Part shown: piece after piece, positions 18,158 to 25,754 of the stretch
Position numbering within the stretch: position 1 is the first letter of the stretch
Layout of the letters: every line of letters begins with the position of its first letter
Translations under genes and position numbers: made by a program
The notes under the pieces: model-generated
Seen by the model: only the letters and a program-made list of their open reading frames with translations
Told to the model about the DNA's origin: nothing
Database searches by the model: none
Origin: Pedobacter steynii
Lineage (GTDB): Bacteria; Bacteroidota; Bacteroidia; Sphingobacteriales; Sphingobacteriaceae
Direction: 5' to 3'
Length of the DNA: 64,000 nt
NCBI RefSeq assembly: GCF_001721645.1
Contig: NZ_CP017141.1
Location: forward strand, 5,952,001-6,016,000

Positions 18158-18514
18158 GTGGGAAAGAAGAGTGAAGGTAGTATTGTCGGTGTAATTGTAC
18201 TGGTAGAGCCACAACCCGGCTCAGAGGTCTCTCCCAGAGCGGGAGAGTTGGGTCATGTGGTATCTGCTTCTTTTGCCGGTGATATTATTTTGAAGGGGCT
18301 TCTTAAGGATTGAGAAATAAGTAACAACGACTGCAGGACTGTCTTGCGGGTCGTAAAGCTTTTATCAAAGGGTAATAACGAAGAAGCATTGAGGTGCGCC
18401 ATGACGAATGAGACTACCAAGGCTTTTTGTATAATCAGGTTGAGTAGTTACCTATGCCTGGCTCAACAAAATGGAACGCGTATAAAAAACCAAGAAGTTT
18501 CAGTTAATAAATGA
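18158..18514 (+). pseudogene. Decayed copy of the 10037-10465 paralogue
   Basis: A frame beginning at GTG 18158 matches paralogue 3 (IVLVEPQPG against VLVESARPK, then ILKGLL, a helical part with KLLSKGN, and a basic end to TGA 18512). Two lesions are visible: an in-frame loss of about 25 codons in the SH3-like domain, and a TGA at 18311-18313 where the intact copy has a tryptophan codon. With the preceding pseudogene it preserves the gene order of 9716-10465. Confidence 0.8.
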
Positions 18515-18905
18515 TTGATGAAATGATAGCAAAAACCATTTTAAAAAAGTACGCTTACTCCTGAATTTTATAAGTGAATTCATGCTGTAAATAAATAGAC
18601 TACAATCGTACTGTAAATGAGTACAAGATGTAAGCGATCAGGAAATGCCTCAATGCAAATTGAGGCATTTCCTATTAAAAGATTTTTAGAAACTGCCGGA
18701 ATAGCTTATCTTTTACATAGATCGATGTATTTATTGCCTCCATGACCACAGCTTCATTTGTAGACAGGTTTTTAAAAACATGGATAAATTAAGTCGCCAG
18801 CGCGCATTCAAGTCAGGCGATCCTTGCTATGCAAAGTTTGCAGAAGACCAAGGATATTGGAGTACAGGGTTGCCACAGCCAAGCGATATTAACGATTCAG
18901 TGTTT
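18515..18905. other. Intergenic region with a perfect hairpin and a short open frame
   Basis: The stretch holds a perfect 15-bp inverted repeat (see 18640-18673). A 57-codon open frame at 18780-18953 encodes MDKLSRQRAFKSGDPCYAKF and continues into the end of the minus-strand gene. Its first part looks protein-like (GYWSTGLPQPSDIND), but it has no recognised family and may be a gene fragment. Nothing else is supported. Confidence 0.4.
18640..18673. repeat. Perfect 15-bp inverted repeat (hairpin)
   Basis: AGGAAATGCCTCAAT at 18640-18654 pairs perfectly with ATTGAGGCATTTCCT at 18659-18673 around a GCAA loop. There is no T-run on either side, so a standard terminator is unlikely on its own. It might end transcription from the pseudogene side or be a protein-binding site. 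Confidence 0.7.
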
Positions 18906-19535
18906 TTAATACAATTTTTTATCAGAAAATTTCATATCCGGTATTTTCGGTAGTGGTCTAATTAAAACAACTTTATTTCTTTTCTTTAATGCTTTTTTTG
19001 AACCTGACTGCTCATCAGTTTCGATCCTGAGCCCGGAAATTAAGTCAAAATTAGTTTCTGTAAAGATGGTACTCTCATCAATATACTCTTTGGTACCATT
19101 GATAATAAACTTTTTTACATTGATTAATTCGAAATTCCCTTTGCGATATTTAAAATCATAAGTGATATTTCCTCCTTTAATTTCACTCCACATCGATAAA
19201 ATCCCGTTTTCAATGAAAAAATTAGGAATTTGGTATTCATTATGTTTCCCTTGGTTTTCAACGGGATATTGTGGTTCAATTATTTTGGTCGAAGATACCG
19301 CTAAAGTTAATTTTCTTCCATTTGGTTGAGATAGGAAAATTTGTAATCTTAGTGGTCTTGTTTCGTTTATTGTATCCATTTCCACCGTTATTTTGTCCAT
19401 TTTACCATCATTGTTTAAATCACCTTCCTCTTCTCTTACTTGGTAATTATAATGGTCTTTATTTTTATTTTGGGCGAATAAATCCATTTTGACTGAAATC
19501 AAAATGAATATAAAGTATAGATAAGTTTCTTTCAT
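18906..19535 (-). CDS. Secreted protein of unknown function with a Ca-binding-like motif
   Basis: The 209-aa protein has an N-terminal signal segment (YLYFIFILISVKMDLFAQ) and then EEGDLNNDGKMDKITVEMD, a DxNxDGxxD loop as in VCBS/FG-GAP and dockerin calcium sites. The rest is beta-rich (TYDFKYRKGNFELINVKKF) and ends in a basic KKALKKRNKVVLI region. Such proteins are usually periplasmic or surface-located. No T9SS tail is present. Function unknown. It stands alone, with low-coding sequence on both sides. Confidence 0.6.
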   Translation of the reverse strand: MKETYLYFIFILISVKMDLFAQNKNKDHYNYQVREEEGDLNNDGKMDKITVEMDTINETRPLRLQIFLSQPNGRKLTLAVSSTKIIEPQYPVENQGKHNEYQIPNFFIENGILSMWSEIKGGNITYDFKYRKGNFELINVKKFIINGTKEYIDESTIFTETNFDLISGLRIETDEQSGSKKALKKRNKVVLIRPLPKIPDMKFSDKKLY

Positions 19536-19900
19536 AATTTTAGTTCATTAATTTCATGTTCTTGAATCAGACGGCTACACCTGAATATACGCAACTTATT
19601 CAATTTGTGTAATGTAAACCTTCCAACCTCTCCGCTGATGATAACGTAAATTTATGATATATGTTCAAACTACCAGTTTGGCTGCTGTCTACGGTCCATT
19701 GACAAGAACATACTTGTATTTCTATTACTTAACATCATCAAAAACTATCTATGACACCTTTGCGAAATATCTCGCTTATTTGCATATTATCGGTATTAGG
19801 AAATGTTGTGCTGGAATGGATAAGCAGCTTGATTTGTTGGCCAGGTTTCTAAAAGGAATGAGCAACAATCAAGTTGACTTGGTAATACGTGCATTAATTT
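19536..19900. other. Intergenic region upstream of a small membrane protein
   Basis: No firm gene. A plus-strand frame at 19654-20007 stays open for 117 codons. Its second half from ATG 19816 (MDKQLDLLARFLKGMSNNQV) looks faintly protein-like, but it overlaps the membrane-protein frame at 19901 and ends in low-complexity residues. Neither frame matches a known family. Confidence 0.3.
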
Positions 19901-20218
19901 ATGAATCCCATCGCAAACCAGTTTATGATTTTCCACTCACTAATTTTACTATTAATCTTAACCTCTGCTTGTTCTTTACTAGTGATCTTGTCCTTAATTT
20001 TCGATAGCTTTTCAACCTTGCACAATGAGTATGTCATAGTAGTTACAGCCGTGCTTTTCGCTACCACTATCATATTTAATAGATGGCGAAAATGGCTAAA
20101 GCAGCATCCGGTCAAGTACCACAGGCTTATAAATTTGCTAAGGAGCATATTGACCAAACCGCTAATTTTAGATGATCGTCCAGTTGCCCGAATGAAAAAT
20201 AAAAGGTCGACTGAATAA
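19901..20218 (+). CDS. Possible small membrane protein with two transmembrane segments
   Basis: The 105-aa frame starts at ATG 19901 and has two hydrophobic stretches, about residues 12-34 (SLILLLILTSACSLLVILSL) and 43-57 (EYVIVVTAVLFATTIIF). A basic cytoplasmic-type end follows (RWRKWLKQHPVKYHRL). Topology is coherent, which favours it over the overlapping frame, but there is no recognisable family or clear ribosome site. Confidence 0.35.
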   Translation: MNPIANQFMIFHSLILLLILTSACSLLVILSLIFDSFSTLHNEYVIVVTAVLFATTIIFNRWRKWLKQHPVKYHRLINLLRSILTKPLILDDRPVARMKNKRSTE

Positions 20219-20421
20219 TGCAACGAGGTTCTTTCAGCAGCGAGTAGCAATATTGCGAGTATTCTATTAATGTTACTTTTGGAAACATTTAAATAAGCAA
20301 CAAGTCAAAATGCATCCGTTTCTCATCGCATAATACGTTTAGATAGTCGGATTCGGGAGGTATGATCATGTTGAAGAACGAAGAGAAACCTTTTGCTCAA
20401 TTTTCAACCTAAAACTCACTA

Positions 20422-20697
20422 GTGAAAAAACTATCAGAAATAGAGCTTATTGTATTAGACAGTATCTTGGAAGCATGTCCAACAGAGAAAGTTGAACGTT
20501 ATCTTGCTCCGTGGGCAAGCCTCGCCGATGACCTCGGATTATCTCGCCATGAAATTAACCTGGTTGGATTCACGGTAGAGCAGAAGCTACAGGATCTGGG
20601 ATTTCCGGCGCTAACCGATGAGCAGATATTAAGCTGGGAGAAAGTTCAGGATATTGTTGACTCGGTAGTCGATATTATGGCAGCTAACTCCAAATAA
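20422..20697 (+). CDS. Small acidic helical protein, weakly acyl-carrier-protein-like
   Basis: A 91-aa acidic protein starting at GTG 20422. The segment SLADDLGLSRHEINLVGFTV, then LTDEQILSWEKVQDIVDSV, resembles the DLG-x-DS-LD...VE...F...I.DE...TV.D.VDYI pattern of acyl carrier proteins. The DSL phosphopantetheine site is not intact: a serine is present in LSRHE but shifted by one residue. It may be an ACP-fold protein without a prosthetic group, or an unrelated helical protein. A 16-codon frame with a GGGAGG site precedes it at 20362-20412. Confidence 0.4.
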   Translation: MKKLSEIELIVLDSILEACPTEKVERYLAPWASLADDLGLSRHEINLVGFTVEQKLQDLGFPALTDEQILSWEKVQDIVDSVVDIMAANSK

Positions 20698-20819
20698 AAA
20701 CCAATGCGAAATGTAGGTTGCAATCATCTGGAATGCTCGCCTTATAAATAACCCGGGTGTATGCACTATTTATTGTGACCACCTTAACGCTCACAAGATT
20801 TCTTTTAGGGTTATATCTA

Positions 20820-21032
20820 ATGAAATCTAGCACAATCTCAGTACTCATATATGGCGAATACCATTATTTTACCTACGAATTCCATGCACAATCTGACTAT
20901 GGTCAAATGGCGGAGGTAAAAATGGGCGATAAGCGAATGTATGTAGATGAAAATTTATCCCCGTTCATGACTTCTATTCCTGAAGATTGGATTGGCCCTA
21001 TAATATGTAAACTTAAGGAAGTAATAAACTAA
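20820..21032 (+). CDS. Small hypothetical protein followed by a terminator
   Basis: The 70-aa product starts at ATG 20820 (an upstream GTG at 20757 adds a hydrophobic stretch of doubtful reality). Sequence includes YGEYHYFTYEFHAQSDYGQM and GDKRMYVDENLSPF. No family recognised. A strong hairpin directly after the stop suggests it is a real transcription unit, perhaps with the acidic protein upstream. Confidence 0.4.
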   Translation: MKSSTISVLIYGEYHYFTYEFHAQSDYGQMAEVKMGDKRMYVDENLSPFMTSIPEDWIGPIICKLKEVIN

Positions 21033-21065
21033 CAACAACACCACCCATTAAAGGTGGTGTTGTTG
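21033..21065 (+). terminator. Hairpin after the 20820-21032 gene
   Basis: CAACAACACCACC at 21033-21045 pairs with GGTGGTGTTGTTG at 21053-21065 around a seven-base loop. The stem is 13 bp and perfect. The T-rich right arm is short, so termination is likely but not certain. Confidence 0.7.
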
Positions 21066-21433
21066 AATGATATCAGGTCCACAATTCCCAACACACAACC
21101 TATTTTTTTGAGGTAATAAAATGAAGTTGGTTTCAGCCTGCATGATGATTATCATTGTCTTTACAAAACCTTCGGCTTCTTAAAGGGCATACATTTTTTA
21201 TCAGGCCCAAACTTCGATGTGAAAAGATCAGGAAAAAGAAATAAAATAATTCCCGCCAACTGTTTAAAGTTGACGATGTCAGTGATTCGCTACATATTCG
21301 GCCTGCCATGAAAAGCGAACTTTAAAATGAGCAATACGCCTGGGTTTATGGCACCGGAACAGTGTGGCGTTTCCAGGTCAGATTGAAGTGTCTTTTGAAC
21401 TTGATTTAGTTATTCCCAACAAATAATTTTTAA
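21066..21433. other. Degenerate sequence between small-gene cluster and protease gene
   Basis: ATG 21121 begins a signal-peptide-like frame (MKLVSACMMIIIVFTKPSAS) that stops after 20 codons. The following bases contain protein-like patches in several frames broken by stops, for example PGQIEVSFELDLVIPN near 21,370-21,420. This looks like a decayed gene for a secreted protein, but the damage is too great for assignment. Confidence 0.35.
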
Positions 21434-23245
21434 TTAGCGGGCGAGTAATATTTTTTTAGAAGTGGAAGTTGCACCGTCGAAAAAGCGAATAATATACATC
21501 CCATTCGCGTAGTCACTCAGATCAAAACTATGAGAACCTGATTTTACTTTGTTTAATTTGGCAGATTGCTGTTTTTTGCCGGTTATGTCGTAAAGCTCAA
21601 CAGTTAGATCCATTGCTTGCTTAAGATTGAATCTTGCTATCACCTTTCCGTTGGACGTTGGATTAGGTGAAATACTAATCGAGTTGGCCAAATCATCTTC
21701 GACAGAAGGTATCATTGTACCTCCTATACTGGTACAATTAGAATGCAAGGCATCGATCATAATAGTTCCTGTATTGCCTGGATCCAGCCAGGGCTTTAAT
21801 TTTCTTCTAGGATTATTACCATCGACTGAATAATCCCAGATAAAAGAAAATTTACTGTAAAATACAATATCATTGACATCAATAGGATCTCCTTTCCCAT
21901 TTACTTCACAGACTACTGGCACAAGATTGCTAGGGTTTCCTCCAGTAAGGACGCCAATTTGCCTACCCTTACCGTCAAATAGACCGCTTCCCGATGATCC
22001 TCCTGCTACATAACCGGAATCGAGTTGCGTACCCCAATGAGAATTCTGCATTCCAAGACTTTTAGACTCAAGAACATGAGAAGATGAGACCTTTTTTGTG
22101 TCTCCGCTTGGATGATGGAAACCTGTAAATTTTTCTGGGGCAGTTGCTGTTAAAGGGATTGTAGCACTGTTATTCCACCCTGCTAATGTTACATCCCAGC
22201 TGGTTGGAATTACTTGCCGGAGTTCAAGTAGCAAAAAATCCCCTTTAGTATTTGACGCAAGAGGGCTTGTATGTATACTTCTTGAAATAAAGTTAATCCC
22301 AGTCATAGTTTTTGCTTCCGGAATAATTCCTCCAGTGCATAAGGCACGTTCAAAGTTAAAGCGGATGATTGTCTGGTCAAACTTATCCGATGTAGTATCA
22401 TTACTGCTATTGCAGTGGCTGGCAGTAAGCAGGTAAGGTTTGCAATTGGTGGGTGTATTTTCGACACTATTCACCATTGTTCCTGAACAAACGCCAAGCG
22501 CCGTCTCGCCCCCAACGGTTTGGGGAATCAACAACTGAACAGAGGCTTTGCGCTGTATGGCGTTATTGGCCCCCAACGGACAGATCGCATTAATCATACA
22601 GCCAGAGGAACTTCCATCCAATGCGGAATCCGCTTCGGAAGCAAGAAAATCGACTGGATTGCTATACCGGTGCAAATATTCATACCCTCTGAAATAAACG
22701 GCGGAGCGGTCAATGTGGAAATTTATATCTTCAAGATTTACTCCAAATTCAATATCTATTTCCAGGTTTACAACACTACCTTGTATTGCTTCGGTGGCAA
22801 AAAAACCGCTCGCTGTATTATTTGCTGCGGTAAAAGCGCCCAATATTTGGTTACCATTACCATTTGTAATATAGTATTTTACTCCCTTCGGTAGATGAAA
22901 TCGATCATAATACAAACCTATGGCTGGAGCATTTTCAATCTTTAACTGGCTACACCATATTATTTTACCATTTTCCAATTGTTTAAATGTACCTGAGGAT
23001 GGGAAGCTGATATTCAAAGGAGTAAAAAGAGCAATCGTAAAAGGCTGAGCCAGATCAGGGGCTTGCAATGTCTCCTCCTTTTTGATAAAGCTTTCCCAAT
23101 CCGGTGCAGTTGCGTTTGTAACAGAAATGTACTGTTGTTCCTCTTTCAGTAGCATACCTTCGGGAATGCCCCCTACGCCAATCTGCGCATTTGCAGTAAT
23201 GACCATGGAAGAAATGTAGCAAACGATTAGGCTTATTTTTTTCAT
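21434..23245 (-). CDS. Lysyl-endopeptidase-like serine protease with T9SS type A sorting domain
   Basis: The 603-aa preproprotein has a signal peptide (residues 1-20), a propeptide-like region to about 215, and a chymotrypsin-fold protease. The triad is visible as His277 (LTASHC), Asp336 (KGDFLLLEL) and Ser418 (GGSSGSG), matching the Achromobacter protease I/lysyl endopeptidase family. The last 80 residues (ISPNPTSNGKVIARF to SKKILLAR) are a type A T9SS sorting signal, so the enzyme should be exported across the outer membrane. It is the last gene before degenerate sequence and lies 206 bases after the M43 protease gene on the same strand. Confidence 0.85.
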   Translation of the reverse strand: MKKISLIVCYISSMVITANAQIGVGGIPEGMLLKEEQQYISVTNATAPDWESFIKKEETLQAPDLAQPFTIALFTPLNISFPSSGTFKQLENGKIIWCSQLKIENAPAIGLYYDRFHLPKGVKYYITNGNGNQILGAFTAANNTASGFFATEAIQGSVVNLEIDIEFGVNLEDINFHIDRSAVYFRGYEYLHRYSNPVDFLASEADSALDGSSSGCMINAICPLGANNAIQRKASVQLLIPQTVGGETALGVCSGTMVNSVENTPTNCKPYLLTASHCNSSNDTTSDKFDQTIIRFNFERALCTGGIIPEAKTMTGINFISRSIHTSPLASNTKGDFLLLELRQVIPTSWDVTLAGWNNSATIPLTATAPEKFTGFHHPSGDTKKVSSSHVLESKSLGMQNSHWGTQLDSGYVAGGSSGSGLFDGKGRQIGVLTGGNPSNLVPVVCEVNGKGDPIDVNDIVFYSKFSFIWDYSVDGNNPRRKLKPWLDPGNTGTIMIDALHSNCTSIGGTMIPSVEDDLANSISISPNPTSNGKVIARFNLKQAMDLTVELYDITGKKQQSAKLNKVKSGSHSFDLSDYANGMYIIRFFDGATSTSKKILLAR

Positions 23246-23451
23246 ATCTACTATTTTATGTTTTTAAATGTTTTGTTCGGAGTTTTAGACTAACGCTATT
23301 TAATTAATAAGAACAATATTTTTTGTGGATAATAAATGTTTTTTTATAAAAGTTTGCACGTCATTCACCAAACAAATTATCGATCTTAAAGGATTATAAC
23401 TTTGCTTTTTATACGCATGCACTTTCTCGCAGGATGAATCAAAGAATTTAT

Positions 23452-24795
23452 TTAACGTCCTATTATTACCTTTCTGGTATAAAATTCTTGATTCGATTGC
23501 AGTTTCAAAAAATATACTCCTGATGGCAAGTCATCAACTTTAATAATTCTGCTGCCATCGTGAATGCTCTTTACAGTTTTGCCAAACATATCCGTTAAAA
23601 TCATCGATTCTATGTTTCCTTCAAAATCAATATTGAAGTATTCTCTTGCCGGTTGCGGATAAACTATGATTGAATTAACTTCGACATCTTTATATGAAAT
23701 ACCCGTGGGGTATTGGTTAATCAGAGTGTCCCGCTGATTTTCAAGAATATCTCTCATAAAATCAACTTGGCTTTTCGTAAACATCACCCTAAAAGGATCA
23801 AGCGTATAATCCATATAGTTTTCCCACAGATCAGGTAAATCTCCGGCTTGCCCGGCATTACAGCTGTTTTTTAATGAATCGGGAGTGGAAGTTCCCGAAG
23901 ACTGCAATGGGGTATCATTGATGCCATCGTCACCCCCCAATGTACATGAGCCTCCGAAAATATGAACCAATCCTAAATAATGCCCAACCTCGTGTACTGC
24001 AACACGACCTTTCCCTCCCCCATGTGTTGACGCTGTTGCCAGATATGGACTTTTTTCACCGCCGACATATTGGTATTGCAGGATAATGCCATCTAACGTG
24101 TTGTCTAAATAAGGAGCAAAGCCCCAGTTTGAGGGCAGTGGATTTAATGGAGGTGTACCATAACCGATAACGCTGATCACGTTTTGACCATTCTCCTTAG
24201 TCGACATATCGGACACCCAAATGTTGAGGTATCTATTCGCAGGCCAGGGATCTTTACCTCCAAGAGCAGTTTTCTTTATCCTTTCAATGGAATCGATAAA
24301 ATAATTATTATTACTTTCACCCCCGAATCCCTTCATAGTAGTCGATGTTCTTGTAATACCATTAGTATTTGCGCCCTGGGGATCTTTGGTTGCCAGGAAG
24401 AATTCAATTTCCGCGTCTGCAACCAAGGGCTTAAAAACAGTTCTCAGGATCACAGTATCTGCATTTCTTTTGCGAAAAGCATCATTCAAAATATCTATCT
24501 GCTCTTGCAAAGTGGAATCCGGAACATTACCTTTTACGATGCCGTTCTGTTCATAATATAGTACGTGAAATACAACAGGTATGCGATAAATAGCCCCGGT
24601 AGGTTTTGCCGCAACATTGCTTAACCTTTTTGCCGCGATGTAATCAGTATATTTCTGCCGGATGCCTGGACTTTCCTTTTCAAGCTTTTTCCAATACATC
24701 TCTGAGGCACACTGTGTGGTGTATGAATTGGATACCTGGGCCGAAAGCTTAGGCAGCGGCAGTATCAATAGTAGGAACAGAATTTTACGTATCAT
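23452..24795 (-). CDS. M43-family (cytophagalysin/pappalysin-like) zinc metalloprotease, T9SS-exported
   Basis: The 447-aa protein has a signal peptide (residues 1-20, ending KLSAQ) and a propeptide. The M43 catalytic domain has the zinc motif HEVGHYLGLVH (268-278) and the Met-turn NYMDY (Met328). The C-terminal 75 residues (VIVYPQPAREYFNIDF to YTRKVIIGR) form a type A T9SS sorting domain. M43 enzymes from Bacteroidetes are secreted endopeptidases. It follows the DUF4249 gene by 42 bases on the same strand and is probably co-transcribed with the receptor system. Confidence 0.88.
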   Translation of the reverse strand: MIRKILFLLLILPLPKLSAQVSNSYTTQCASEMYWKKLEKESPGIRQKYTDYIAAKRLSNVAAKPTGAIYRIPVVFHVLYYEQNGIVKGNVPDSTLQEQIDILNDAFRKRNADTVILRTVFKPLVADAEIEFFLATKDPQGANTNGITRTSTTMKGFGGESNNNYFIDSIERIKKTALGGKDPWPANRYLNIWVSDMSTKENGQNVISVIGYGTPPLNPLPSNWGFAPYLDNTLDGIILQYQYVGGEKSPYLATASTHGGGKGRVAVHEVGHYLGLVHIFGGSCTLGGDDGINDTPLQSSGTSTPDSLKNSCNAGQAGDLPDLWENYMDYTLDPFRVMFTKSQVDFMRDILENQRDTLINQYPTGISYKDVEVNSIIVYPQPAREYFNIDFEGNIESMILTDMFGKTVKSIHDGSRIIKVDDLPSGVYFLKLQSNQEFYTRKVIIGR

Positions 24796-24837
24796 AAGTT
24801 GACTTTTAAAATAATAGGTGTAAGCATCAATATGCGG

Positions 24838-25695
24838 TTATTTTATGACTATTCTTTTTACACATAGTCCGCCTACTATACCTAACCCGTTTTGTATATT
24901 GCTGAATATCGAGGAAGGCTCAACAAAAGGATTACCCGCATTTTCTACAGCGTTGTAAGAACTTTTCAGGTATTTATAGCTTGCTTCGGACAAAGCCGTT
25001 ATTTCGACTATAGCAGAATCAACAGTAGTATAATTGAGGGATAACGTATAGCTCATATCCTGAGCATCGAATAACTCATCATCTGTAAAGAAAGCCGTGT
25101 ATTCCGTATTTAATGTCAGGTCGCTACCCAATTCGGTTTTTCCGTCAACGGAAAACGAATTTAATAGTGGATCATTGTTAGATGTATGGAGTTGAAATAC
25201 CCTAAAACGATAATAATTTCTGGTATTCGCCTGATCGGTTAGGGAAAACTGAAGTTTGGTTTGTTCGTTACCTTCGTTATCAGTCTCATGACTTAGTTTG
25301 CCAGGCCTGACGCTAACGCTGCCCGGAATAATGTCCTCACCCTCCAGTTTTCCTTCTGCCATCTCTGCTTCGATTTTGTAACTGAATCCCTCAACTGCAT
25401 TAATCGTGCTTCGGTAAAACAAGCGTCCGTTGCGTTCTTCCTTAAAAAGCGTTTCCTTAAATACACCATTTTCATAGAGCCTGACTTCCTTGGCCTGCTC
25501 TTCTTTAAAATTCACGGATAAACCAGGGTTAAGCTTAGTGAGCCGAACATAAATAATACTATCCTTGTTCATTAAAGCATTGAGCACAAGTTGTTCCGCA
25601 CCTTGTGGTAAGGGGATGTCTATCTTCTTTTCGCAGGAAGAAAGGGAAACAACAAAGGATAGTAATATAGCGGTCAGCGATCGTAAATGTTTCAT
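24838..25695 (-). CDS. DUF4249 outer-membrane lipoprotein, partner of the TonB receptor
   Basis: The 285-aa lipoprotein (lipobox SLSSC, Cys21) has the DUF4249 layout: QLVLNALMNKDSIIYVRLTK near the start, GFSYKIEAE in the middle and a final short VKRIVIK. In Bacteroidetes DUF4249 genes commonly sit directly after TonB-dependent receptors, presumably as substrate-binding or lid lipoproteins in place of SusD. Here it lies 59 bases after the receptor gene. The ligand is unknown; nearby proteases suggest peptides, by inference only. Confidence 0.8.
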   Translation of the reverse strand: MKHLRSLTAILLSFVVSLSSCEKKIDIPLPQGAEQLVLNALMNKDSIIYVRLTKLNPGLSVNFKEEQAKEVRLYENGVFKETLFKEERNGRLFYRSTINAVEGFSYKIEAEMAEGKLEGEDIIPGSVSVRPGKLSHETDNEGNEQTKLQFSLTDQANTRNYYRFRVFQLHTSNNDPLLNSFSVDGKTELGSDLTLNTEYTAFFTDDELFDAQDMSYTLSLNYTTVDSAIVEITALSEASYKYLKSSYNAVENAGNPFVEPSSIFSNIQNGLGIVGGLCVKRIVIK

Positions 25696-25754
25696 TTTGT
25701 TTTTATTAGACCTGTCAGGAATTGTTGCAGTAAATTGAAAATGGCCCCTGCCGT

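Noticed and set aside
19654..20007. Alternative 117-codon gene
   Set aside because: Overlaps a membrane-protein frame with better topology, has a low-complexity end and no family resemblance.
20362..20412. 16-codon leader peptide before the acidic small protein
   Set aside because: It has a GGGAGG site, but no attenuator-like structure or codon bias supports a function.
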